Below are positions 43,448 through 52,006 of a stretch of 64,000 nucleotides of DNA, one piece after another. A program made the translations under genes and the position numbers. The stretch is from an uncultured bacterium (GTDB taxonomy: Bacteria > Cyanobacteriota > Vampirovibrionia > Gastranaerophilales > Gastranaerophilaceae). The notes beneath the pieces were generated by a model. It made no database searches and was not told the origin of the DNA. It worked only from the letters and a program-made list of their open reading frames with translations. How positions within the stretch are numbered: the first letter of the stretch is position 1; each line of letters begins with the position of its first letter. The stretch is from the NCBI GenBank assembly GCA_902791985.1, contig CADAYD010000014.1:37460-101459 (forward strand). The letters are read 5' to 3'.

Positions 43448-44737
43448 ATGAAATATAAATTGTTGGATGCTCAGCGCAAATTTCTCGAAATTCCGCACGA
43501 TTATACCCTTGATGTTGCCGTTTATCAGGGTGGGTATGGCTCGGGTAAAACTTTTGCCGGTGCGCTTTTAGGAATTTTGCTGGCGTTAAAGTATCCGAAA
43601 ATTAAGGGATTGGTCGGAGCACAAACTTATACGCTTGTGCGAGATACGACTTTACAAACTTATTTTGAACACCTTGATAATATTGGTTATGTTGAAGGAA
43701 AAGATTATAAATGGTCATCAACTGAGCAAAAATTGACTTTCTACAATGGCTCAGAAATAATTTTTAGGCATTTTGATGAACCAAACAGACTCAAATCTTT
43801 AAATGTTGGGTTTGTAGAAATTGAAGAAATGTCAGATACTCCTTATGAAACATTCAAAATGCTTCTTGCTCGTTTAAGACAAAAACCTTATAAAAGCTGG
43901 AAAAATTTTCAATACAGAATTTTTGGACACACAAATCCTGAAATTCAACAGGGCTGGATTTATAAGACTTTTTTTGTAAATCCAAATCCGAATTACAGAA
44001 TAATCTGTGCTCCGACTACTCAAAATATTTATCTTCCGCAGGGGTTTTGTGACGAATTAAAGCAGCTTTATGATGAAAAATACTATAATACCTTTGTTCT
44101 TGGGCAAACTGGAAATTACAATGAGAATTTGGTAGTTAAAGATTTTACAGATGAAAATATTAAAGATATAGCCTATCACCCTGATTTGGATGTTCATCTC
44201 AGCTGTGATTTTAACGTTGACCCCATGGCATGGGTACTTGCCCATAAGACAGAGGATAAAGTTTTTTATTTTGATGAAATTGTGCTTGAAAATACAACTA
44301 CTACTAAAGCTTGCGAAGAATTTTACCGCAGATATCCGAATCACAAAGGTAAAATTATTATAAACGGCGATGCATCAGGAGATAATCGAAGCTGTACAAG
44401 TGAATATACAAACTATGTAATTATAAAGAAGAAACTTTTATCTTATGGCTATGAAGTCGCTATTAAGATTAAACCGTTTAATCCGCCCATAAAAAACAGG
44501 GTTGCAGCATTTAATGCGAAAGTTCGTAATGCAAACGGTGATATCGGATTGTATGTTAGCCCAAAATGCGAAAAACTTTTGTACAATATCAGAAATTTAA
44601 AATATATTGAAGGTACATCAAAGATCGATGTTCCGAATTACAGACAGATAAAACAGTCTAAAGAACTTAAATTTTTATCTCATCCGTTTGATGCGGCAAG
44701 TTATCTTGTTGATTTTTATTGGCCGATAGTTTTATAA
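43448..44737 (+). CDS. phage-type terminase large subunit (orphan)
   Basis: 429 residues with both terminase domains. The ATPase has Walker A GGYGSGKT (28-35), Walker B VGFVEIEEM and coupling motif GHTNPE. The RNase H-like nuclease has the acidic residues in CDFNVDP, INGDASGDN and HPFDAASYLVDF. Length is normal, so it looks intact. Portal, capsid, small terminase and integrase genes are absent nearby; only a small membrane protein follows. It may be a prophage relic, or domesticated for another DNA task. GAGGTGATTT precedes the ATG. Confidence 0.88.
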   Translation: MKYKLLDAQRKFLEIPHDYTLDVAVYQGGYGSGKTFAGALLGILLALKYPKIKGLVGAQTYTLVRDTTLQTYFEHLDNIGYVEGKDYKWSSTEQKLTFYNGSEIIFRHFDEPNRLKSLNVGFVEIEEMSDTPYETFKMLLARLRQKPYKSWKNFQYRIFGHTNPEIQQGWIYKTFFVNPNPNYRIICAPTTQNIYLPQGFCDELKQLYDEKYYNTFVLGQTGNYNENLVVKDFTDENIKDIAYHPDLDVHLSCDFNVDPMAWVLAHKTEDKVFYFDEIVLENTTTTKACEEFYRRYPNHKGKIIINGDASGDNRSCTSEYTNYVIIKKKLLSYGYEVAIKIKPFNPPIKNRVAAFNAKVRNANGDIGLYVSPKCEKLLYNIRNLKYIEGTSKIDVPNYRQIKQSKELKFLSHPFDAASYLVDFYWPIVL

Positions 44738-44749
44738 AAGGAGAAAATT

Positions 44750-44980
44750 ATGGATACATTAATTTATTATTCCCCTGTGATTGTTGCTGTGGTGATTTTT
44801 ATTGTGCAGCAGCGCATTGTTGTTACCCCCGAAGAGCTCGAACGCAAGCACAGACAGATTTTGCAGGAAGTCGAAGCGAAATTTGTTACACTTAACAGTT
44901 ACGAGGATTTGAAATGTCAGTTTAGCGAAATTAAAGAAAAAATTGATAAAATTTATAATTGTTTAATAATTTCAAAATAA
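44750..44980 (+). CDS. small membrane-anchored coiled-coil protein
   Basis: 76 residues: an N-terminal transmembrane helix (YSPVIVAVVIFIVQQRIVV) then a charged helix with heptad-like spacing (ELERKHRQILQEVEAKF and EIKEKIDKIYNCLI). Starts 13 bases after the terminase gene with AAAAGGAGAAAATT, so co-transcribed. Similar small proteins occur in phage packaging or lysis regions, but I cannot assign a family. Confidence 0.7.
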   Translation: MDTLIYYSPVIVAVVIFIVQQRIVVTPEELERKHRQILQEVEAKFVTLNSYEDLKCQFSEIKEKIDKIYNCLIISK

Positions 44981-45085
44981 TGTAAAGATTTGTTACATAA
45001 ATTTTAATCATGTATCAAGTTTTTAAGTAAAAATGCCGTAAACATGAGTAATTAAGGATAAAAAACCGAAAGGAATGACGAAAAA

Positions 45086-47638
45086 ATGGGATTAGCCGCA
45101 TCACAAGCACGATTCCTAGGGATTACGTTAAGAAAAGCTAATTGTGAATTTAAGTCAACAGAGTTGGCTCAACAAAGGCTGGAATTAACTAATCAAATGA
45201 CTGATATTTCTCAGGAATATTCTAATGCCTTAAATTCGACCAAATTGGTATGGCATAATGAGGCTGTTAGTGATAGTTTTGGTCATTCTGTTGATATGGG
45301 TTTATCTTACAGTTTACTTATGATGCCGACTGCGGCAAATGATTATAATCCTTATATGGTCACCTCAAAAACAGGTGCTATAGTTTTGAGTTCAAAATAT
45401 GCGGAGGCTGCAAGACGTGCCGGAATTTCTATGGCAGGCGGTATGCCTAGTGCAGACGGAAGAGATAAATTTATTGCAAGTCTTGCCAATGCATCGTTTG
45501 ATGCTAATGGTAATATCATATTTAGTGGTGCAGTAACAGATGCAAATGGTAATGTTGTAAGAGATGGTAATGGAAATATTCAATATGATGGTTCTGTTAC
45601 AGATGCAAGCGGAAAACCTTGTGCAACAATGGTCTTTACAGGTGGTACCGATAGTATAATCACTAATTTGACCGGAAATATTTTGGTTGGAGCACAAGTA
45701 GTTGATGAATCTGCAGATGTATCATGGCATTATGCTGCAGGCATGGGTGTAATGCCCAAAAATAAATCCGGTGCAGAAGAAGTTAATTTGAATGTTTTGA
45801 TGGAAGATGCTTATATCGGAGGATTAAAAATTGATTGGCTTCAAATTTATAAATCCATGATAGGCAGAGATTCTGCAATTACTGAAACTGAAAAAACTCA
45901 AAAACTCAAATATCATCAAGATATAATTGCTCAGGCTAAAAATAATTATCAGCATAATACGGAAATTCCTCGTGACCGTAATTATGCTGCGGACGTAGAA
46001 ATGCTTGCAAAAGCACTGGGTCTGGAGTTGTATACACCTACTACGGCCGGTACCGGCACAGGTGGTACCGGTGGTACGGGCGGAACCGGTACGGGTGGTA
46101 CAGTTAATCGAGATCCGAATATTGCTGCATGCTCGCAAGCTCTTGATGATGCGGGTTTCCCTTATACAGGCGGTTCTGAAGCCTACATAAAGCAAGCAAT
46201 GGAAAAATTTGCAAACATTGAAAGATTAATGAAAGAAGCAACTAATGATGCAAATAAAAGACAGTATCAGTATGAATTAGAAATGCTAAAACAAGGTCTT
46301 ATGCAGGATCCTTCTGACAAGAATAATACAATTCCTATTGATAATAATCCTGAAAGTAAATATTTGTATCCGCTTTTGTGGGCTTGTTATGAATATTCAA
46401 AAGCAGAGTATGCATACAGTCAAGATGAAATAAAATTTGATTATAAAGAATATGAAGGATCTGATTGTACTTCTCATGATGTCGACTTTGATGATTTATT
46501 AAATATCCGTAATGATGCGAGAATAATTGATAGCGTATATACTCCATTAAAAGCGGCTGATAATTCAGTATCATATGTCGATGGTATTACAGATCCGGCA
46601 GATATTGAAAAAATTAAACTGACCGGATTCAATAAATTGACTGTTTGCGTTGGCGAAGCGATAATGAATGATCAGAGCATTATTGAAAATTTAACAATTG
46701 CTGATTTATTATCAAATAATGTTGTATTGATGTCCCGAGAAGCCGGAATAAATATCCCTTACATACATATTAGAAAAGCAATTGAAACAATTGAAGTTGC
46801 GTCTCAGGCATTGATGAAATCTATTGCTGAGGCTTTTGGATATGGTTCTATTGGTAAAGGTATCAACGTAGATGAAGATACTGACAGAGCATTGAACTAT
46901 GCTTTAGAAATGATGAACAGAAAATTCTTGAAAGCAGGAAATGCTGTTAAAATTGGCGGAGAACGAGATGACAGATCTTTAATGTCAAACAGTGCCTATA
47001 AAAATGCCAATGAATATAACAGAATAGGCTCAGATGATAATGGCGATTATGCGGCAGTAAATCTTTCTAATATGGTAGCTGCATTTTTAACATATTTTGA
47101 TAACGGATTAAGAGGTGCTGAATCTCAATATGTTGTTGGTAAATCTAATGATGCCGGTAGTGATTACTCCAGAACGAATTTTGTTACTGATGACCCAAGT
47201 TATGCTTATATTCAATCTTCAAAAGAAGATTTAACTAATGATGAAATAATGGCAGATTTCTATAATGAGTTATATAACAATATATGTGAACATGGTTGGC
47301 GACAGGACGATATGGTATATGATAGTGAATACCTTGAAAGTGCCGTCAAAGATGGCAGATATCAATTGATGGCTCTAAACAAAGGAGATGGTTATTTCTA
47401 TCAAATGAGATATAATGATATAGAATATCTCGTTGAAGAAATGGACAGAGATGCAATAGCAAGAGCTGAGGCTGATTATACGACCAAAAAAGCCCAAATT
47501 ACTTATAAAGAAGATTTGCTCGACATGAAAACGAAAAAACTTGATGCTGAAATTGCAGAACTTAATACAGAATTAAATTCTGTACAAAATATAATTTCAA
47601 AATCTATAGAAAAAACGTTTACGATGTTCTCAAGCTAA
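45086..47638 (+). CDS. large hypothetical protein with axial-protein-like ends
   Basis: 850 residues, no known domain. The N-terminus MGLAASQARFLGITLRKANC and next 40 residues form an amphipathic helix, and the last 70 residues (TTKKAQITYKEDLLDMKTKK.. to SIEKTFTMFSS) form another, while the middle is variable. That plan recalls flagellar rod/hook and type III axial proteins, whose two helical ends pack together. A Gly/Thr-rich linker (GTGTGGTGGTGGTGTGG) lies near residue 330, and a repeat of DANGN/DGNGN units near 155-190. No Sec signal peptide is seen. GAAAGGAATGACGAAAAA precedes the ATG. Export by a dedicated system is conjecture. Confidence 0.6.
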   Translation: MGLAASQARFLGITLRKANCEFKSTELAQQRLELTNQMTDISQEYSNALNSTKLVWHNEAVSDSFGHSVDMGLSYSLLMMPTAANDYNPYMVTSKTGAIVLSSKYAEAARRAGISMAGGMPSADGRDKFIASLANASFDANGNIIFSGAVTDANGNVVRDGNGNIQYDGSVTDASGKPCATMVFTGGTDSIITNLTGNILVGAQVVDESADVSWHYAAGMGVMPKNKSGAEEVNLNVLMEDAYIGGLKIDWLQIYKSMIGRDSAITETEKTQKLKYHQDIIAQAKNNYQHNTEIPRDRNYAADVEMLAKALGLELYTPTTAGTGTGGTGGTGGTGTGGTVNRDPNIAACSQALDDAGFPYTGGSEAYIKQAMEKFANIERLMKEATNDANKRQYQYELEMLKQGLMQDPSDKNNTIPIDNNPESKYLYPLLWACYEYSKAEYAYSQDEIKFDYKEYEGSDCTSHDVDFDDLLNIRNDARIIDSVYTPLKAADNSVSYVDGITDPADIEKIKLTGFNKLTVCVGEAIMNDQSIIENLTIADLLSNNVVLMSREAGINIPYIHIRKAIETIEVASQALMKSIAEAFGYGSIGKGINVDEDTDRALNYALEMMNRKFLKAGNAVKIGGERDDRSLMSNSAYKNANEYNRIGSDDNGDYAAVNLSNMVAAFLTYFDNGLRGAESQYVVGKSNDAGSDYSRTNFVTDDPSYAYIQSSKEDLTNDEIMADFYNELYNNICEHGWRQDDMVYDSEYLESAVKDGRYQLMALNKGDGYFYQMRYNDIEYLVEEMDRDAIARAEADYTTKKAQITYKEDLLDMKTKKLDAEIAELNTELNSVQNIISKSIEKTFTMFSS

Positions 47639-48001
47639 GAAAGAAGAAACCGGCATTTTCATAAACGTATAATAATCTGTTTTAAACCTTTTTATGTAGT
47701 TAAAGGAAGCTTAAGCTTTATTGGTTTAAATTTATTATTTTATACAAAAGTGAAAATGCCGGATAAAAAATAAAAATAGAATAAAATATGTCTTTTTCAT
47801 ACTAAGATACACTTTTTATTTTTATTATTTCTCCTTAAAACTTCCGCCTTTCTGATATATTAAAGGATAGTAAAATTTGAATATAAATTCTATTAGTCAT
47901 GTGGATAATTAATTTTTAATGAAATCATAAACTATTTTAGGATTTGCTCATTAATATTTTATGTGATTACCTATTTAAATAATATTACCAATTTTATTCT
48001 G
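47639..48001. other. intergenic region with nested inverted repeats, no gene
   Basis: No coding potential. The first 125 bases hold the inverted-repeat structure at 47650-47762. The remainder is A/T-rich and featureless until the -10 sequence before the AsmA-like gene. Confidence 0.6.
47650..47762. repeat. 113-base element with 12-base terminal inverted repeats
   Basis: CCGGCATTTTCA (47650-47661) and its exact inverse TGAAAATGCCGG (47751-47762) bound the element. Inside, TTTAAACC (47681-47688) pairs with GGTTTAAA (47723-47730), and AAGCTTAAGCTT (47707-47718) is self-complementary. It could be a MITE-like insertion, an RNA structure or a cruciform at the 3' end of the preceding gene. Confidence 0.65.
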
Positions 48002-48010
48002 TGTTATAAT
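48002..48010 (+). promoter_or_regulatory. extended -10 immediately before the AsmA-like gene
   Basis: TGTTATAAT ends 6 bases before ATG 48017, so a transcript from it would start at or next to the start codon (leaderless message). No -35 hexamer is obvious. Confidence 0.45.
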
Positions 48011-48016
48011 CATTTT

Positions 48017-50797
48017 ATGAAATTATTGAAGTTTATTTTTGGATTTGTTTGTGTTTTGGCAATTTTGCCTGTACTTACAGCTGTTATATATTTAAAAGTT
48101 TTACCTGCAGCAATTCAAAATCCAAAAGTAATCAGTTATATTGAAAAAATTGGTTCAAAAGCTTTGGGTGCGGATTTAAAAATTGAACAACCGTATCTCC
48201 AAACGGATTGGACTCCATATGCACGTTTTAAACTCAAAAATGTAACACTGAAAAATAAAGATAAACAACTTCTTAATGTAGATAATTTTGATTCCGAAAT
48301 GTCACTTTGGAAACTTCGTACACATAAGGAAATAGATATTAAAACTATAAAAGTGGATAATATTTATGCGGATGTGAGCGGAATTATAGATTTGCCCCCG
48401 TTTAAAAAAACTTCAGAAGGTGAAAAAGGGCTTAGCATAAATATTTTTAAATCGGTTGCAGATATTAAACATCTTAGAGCATTTTACCAAATAGATAAAG
48501 AAAATTCTGTCAAAATTGATGCAAAGGACATAAAAATTTCTGATAATCCCGATAAAAAAACGCTCAGTTATGATATGCATGCAACTTTGATGCGTGATAA
48601 AAGTAAACTTGATATTCTTGCAAAAGAAACGGGTGCGAATACTTTAATTGAAAATAAACAAAAACTAATTATAAAAAATTCGCCACTTAAGGTTGCCGGC
48701 ACAAATATTTTATTCAACGGTGTAATTGATTCAAAAAATTATGCGCTGAATTTTAAATCAAAAAATTTTCAAATCAAAGATGCTGTTGACATAATGAATT
48801 CTCAGATTGTAAAAAATAATTTAAGTGATTATTTGATTTATTTTGATAATCTGAATGGCGATTTTGATTTTGATGTTAGCCTTAATTCAAAAGGAATTGG
48901 CGGGAAGGTTAATCTTAATAAGCTTACTTTTAGGCTAAATCCTCTTGCAAAATTACCCGTTATTATAGAAACCGGAAAAATAACTTTTGACAGTAATAAA
49001 GTTAATATTAAAGATTTCAATGGATATTATGATGGGAAATCATATAACAAAATAGATTTTGAAGGGACTGTAAAAGATTATCTCAGATCTGTCGATACGG
49101 ATATAACAGGAAATGCTGTTATTACAAATGATTTCGCAAAAAAATATTTGTCAAAAATCGTAAATTCTCCTATTGAAATTATCGGTAAAGCTGATACAAG
49201 AATTATGCTCAAGTCAAAATACGGCAAGATGGATATGACTTGGCTCTACAAGTTTGAAAAGGGTAACGGCTTCATTGTTAACGGAGAACACAGTGATATT
49301 AATGATGCCGGAATAAGAGTGTTAGTTGCAAAAATGCATCTTGAAAATAATTTGCTTTCAATAAAGTCACTTGATTATCATTTTGCTGAAAAAAGACCTA
49401 ATTCTAAAAAGGAAAGGCATACGCCAATATTGAGTATGAGCGGGGATATTGAATTATCCGGCAAAATCAGAAATATAGGAATGACTTTGACTCAGCCAAT
49501 TCCAAGTGCTTTTGTCAACTTAATTATCGGGCAAAATTTATTTAGGAACGGTACGTTTACCGGCAGAATGAAATATGTACACACAGGTAAAAATCCTGTT
49601 CTTGACGGTGATTTTAAAATCAATGAAGTCGGTATTCCGAGCCAAAGATTGTTTATTAAAAAGGGTGAAGTAAAAACAGATAACGGCAATATGCTTATTA
49701 GTGCAGAAGGAAGGTATCGTCGTTCAAAGTATAATGTTGATGCAAAAATTAGAAATGAAATAGTTTTTCCGATAATTGTTCATGATGCAAATTTATCTAT
49801 AGACGATATGGATGTTGAAAAATATTTGCAAGCATTTAATAAACAAAATTCCGGTGATTATGTATCTAATGATGTACATTCGACTATATCAAAATCTTTA
49901 GAGCAGGAAGTTGACGAGGATGGGGATTCTCAAACTTTTGGCCTTGCAAACCTGATAGTTGAAAAATGTACCCTAAAAATTCTTAAAGGTAATTATAAAA
50001 ATATTCATTTTGCTAATGTAATCGGGAATCTTACTTTGGATAAGAGCAGTTTCTTAAATCTGAATTCAAACAGATTTGAAATTGCGGAAGGAAATGCTGA
50101 AGCAAAAATTAAATGTGATTTAAAACGGCATCTTTACTATTTGACATTAGCTCTTATGCGGGTTAATTCGGACATAATAGCAACGGAACTTGTAAATTTA
50201 CCAAAAGAAATTAAAGGTAAAGCGAGTGGGATTGCCGAACTTAATACTGACAAAACATTGAAGTTAAATGGAACAATAAAATTTGTCATTCAAAACGGAG
50301 AAATTGCTAAAATCGGATTGGTTGAATATGCAATGAAAGTTGCTTCATTATTCAGAAATCCTGTTGTTATGATTACTCCCAGCGTGGTTTCTGATTTGGT
50401 TGATATTCCCGAAGGTAAATTCGATACAATTAACGGGACATTAAAACTTGAGAGAAATGTCATTAGACAAATGGTAATAAAATCAGTTTCGCCGCAACTT
50501 AGCACATATATTGTCGGTCGATACAATCTTGATAATCAAGATGCAATTTTAAGAGTATATACAAGATTTTCTAATCGTAAAAAAGGTGTCTTCGGATTTT
50601 TACGCAGCATTTCACTTAACAGCCTTGCCAATAGAATACCGTTAAGCAGCAGAAATAACAGTAACTATTATGAGGCTGAAATTAAAGAAATCCCAAGAAT
50701 TGAAGCGGACGATAAAGATACCCAAATATTTTTGACAAAAGTTGATGGCGATATTGTCGAAAATAATTTTCTGTCATCTTTACTTAAACTAAAATAG
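48017..50797 (+). CDS. AsmA/YhdP-like envelope protein
   Basis: 926 residues from ATG 48017; the frame is open to 47963 but the extra residues precede the signal-anchor helix (LLKFIFGFVCVLAILPVLTAVIYLKV). The remainder is a long beta-rich repeat region, as in AsmA, TamB and YhdP, which form lipid-carrying bridges between the membranes of diderm bacteria. The C-terminal part (IPEGKFDTINGTLKLERNVI) resembles the AsmA C-terminal domain. No ribosome site is seen before the ATG. It supports a two-membrane envelope, in keeping with mlaE at 23457. Confidence 0.75.
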   Translation: MKLLKFIFGFVCVLAILPVLTAVIYLKVLPAAIQNPKVISYIEKIGSKALGADLKIEQPYLQTDWTPYARFKLKNVTLKNKDKQLLNVDNFDSEMSLWKLRTHKEIDIKTIKVDNIYADVSGIIDLPPFKKTSEGEKGLSINIFKSVADIKHLRAFYQIDKENSVKIDAKDIKISDNPDKKTLSYDMHATLMRDKSKLDILAKETGANTLIENKQKLIIKNSPLKVAGTNILFNGVIDSKNYALNFKSKNFQIKDAVDIMNSQIVKNNLSDYLIYFDNLNGDFDFDVSLNSKGIGGKVNLNKLTFRLNPLAKLPVIIETGKITFDSNKVNIKDFNGYYDGKSYNKIDFEGTVKDYLRSVDTDITGNAVITNDFAKKYLSKIVNSPIEIIGKADTRIMLKSKYGKMDMTWLYKFEKGNGFIVNGEHSDINDAGIRVLVAKMHLENNLLSIKSLDYHFAEKRPNSKKERHTPILSMSGDIELSGKIRNIGMTLTQPIPSAFVNLIIGQNLFRNGTFTGRMKYVHTGKNPVLDGDFKINEVGIPSQRLFIKKGEVKTDNGNMLISAEGRYRRSKYNVDAKIRNEIVFPIIVHDANLSIDDMDVEKYLQAFNKQNSGDYVSNDVHSTISKSLEQEVDEDGDSQTFGLANLIVEKCTLKILKGNYKNIHFANVIGNLTLDKSSFLNLNSNRFEIAEGNAEAKIKCDLKRHLYYLTLALMRVNSDIIATELVNLPKEIKGKASGIAELNTDKTLKLNGTIKFVIQNGEIAKIGLVEYAMKVASLFRNPVVMITPSVVSDLVDIPEGKFDTINGTLKLERNVIRQMVIKSVSPQLSTYIVGRYNLDNQDAILRVYTRFSNRKKGVFGFLRSISLNSLANRIPLSSRNNSNYYEAEIKEIPRIEADDKDTQIFLTKVDGDIVENNFLSSLLKLK

Positions 50798-50807
50798 AAT
50801 AAATTGA

Positions 50808-51155
50808 TTAATTTAATTCAGAATTTCTATTTTGTTCTTCTTTAATAAAGTTACAAATTTCTTCAAGTCTGTTGTCTTCCATTGCGTCAATAAGTGCTTG
50901 AACGTTATTAAATTTTTTTAGTGCAAATCCTGTTTCAGCAAGTAATACACAGTCGTTACAAAGTCTGTATTCCCCATATTTTATTGAGCCGGCATAAGAC
51001 TTATTTTTGCCGCAGCAGGCGCAGTCAAAATATTCATATTCCAAATCAGGATTTTCTTCTAAGTCATCAAGCACCATTTGATTACATACAGCTTGCATTT
51101 CTTTAATAATTTCTTCCGGTGTTTTTTCCACTTTTAAAATTCCTTTTTTAACCAT
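50808..51155 (-). CDS. small zinc-ribbon hypothetical protein
   Basis: 115 residues. Two Cys pairs (FDCACCGKNK and RLCNDC, 20-odd residues apart) probably bind zinc. The ends are helical and acidic (PEEIIKEMQAVCNQMVLDDLEEN; RLEEICNFIKEEQNRN). No known family. It lies 9 bases downstream of pdxJ on the same strand, so it is the second gene of that operon. Its 3' end converges on the AsmA-like gene. Confidence 0.65.
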   Translation of the reverse strand: MVKKGILKVEKTPEEIIKEMQAVCNQMVLDDLEENPDLEYEYFDCACCGKNKSYAGSIKYGEYRLCNDCVLLAETGFALKKFNNVQALIDAMEDNRLEEICNFIKEEQNRNSELN

Positions 51156-51164
51156 TTTGACAGT

Positions 51165-51887
51165 TTATTTTCTTTTTTTTGTAACTAAAAAATTCATTTG
51201 GTCAACTGCATTATCTAAACCGGTAAATATTGCTTTAGAAATTATGCTGTGCCCGATATTTAATTCGTATAATCCATCAATTTCATGCATTCTGTGAACG
51301 TTCTCATAGTTCAAACCATGCCCTGCGTTTACTCTCAATCCTAAATTTTGCGCCAGTATAGCAGAATTTTTCAGTTTTAGAAATTCTGTTTGCTCATTTT
51401 CTGTTCCGTAAGCATTTGAATATGCGCCGGTATGCATTTCGATGAACTGAGCGCCTGTTTTTGCGGATGCTTCAACCTGTTCTTTTGTCGGGTCTATAAA
51501 TAAACTTACTTCTATACCGGCTTCAACAAGCGGTTTGACAAAATTTGTGATTTTATCAAGCTGCCCATAAACATCCAACCCGCCTTCTGTTGTAACTTCC
51601 TGTCTTTTTTCGGGAACAAGACATACCGAATGAGGCTTGATTCTAAGAGCAATCGATTGCATTTCGTTAGTTACTGCCATTTCAAGATTCAAATTTATAC
51701 CGATATTTTTCCTGATTAATTCAACATCTTCATCTTTTATATGGCGTCTGTCTTCGCGCAAATGTGTTGTGATTGAACTTGCACCATATTCCTCGCATAT
51801 CTTTGCCGCTGCAAGAACATCCGGTTCAGTTCCCCCTCTTGCGTTTCTTAATGTTGCAACGTGATCGATATTTACACCTAATAGCAT
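51165..51887 (-). CDS. pdxJ: pyridoxine 5'-phosphate synthase
   Basis: PdxJ condenses deoxyxylulose 5-phosphate with the PdxA product to form pyridoxine 5'-phosphate. The 240 residues have LLGVNIDHVATLRNARGG, THLREDRRHIKDEDV, NLEMAVTNEM, VCLVPEKRQEVTTEGGLDV and the end GHSIISKAIF. AAAGGAAAACTAA precedes the ATG. Its presence implies the DXP-dependent B6 route and the need for PdxA, represented at 27455. Confidence 0.96.
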   Translation of the reverse strand: MLLGVNIDHVATLRNARGGTEPDVLAAAKICEEYGASSITTHLREDRRHIKDEDVELIRKNIGINLNLEMAVTNEMQSIALRIKPHSVCLVPEKRQEVTTEGGLDVYGQLDKITNFVKPLVEAGIEVSLFIDPTKEQVEASAKTGAQFIEMHTGAYSNAYGTENEQTEFLKLKNSAILAQNLGLRVNAGHGLNYENVHRMHEIDGLYELNIGHSIISKAIFTGLDNAVDQMNFLVTKKRK

Positions 51888-52006
51888 TTAGTTTTCCTTT
51901 CTATTTGTAAATAGTGAATTTTGAATATACCATTACGGAAATAATAATTATTAATTGAACGATAGAACCGATAATGACTATTCACTTTTTATTTTTCTCT
52001 ATTTAC

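Noticed and set aside
45392..45697. Cys/Thr-rich minus-strand frame inside the 850-residue gene
   Set aside because: Antisense shadow; composition mirrors the opposite strand's Gly/Asn repeats.
46048..46103. GGTACC/GGTACG-rich segment as a possible CRISPR or tandem array
   Set aside because: It is simply the coding sequence of a Gly/Thr linker; no spacers.
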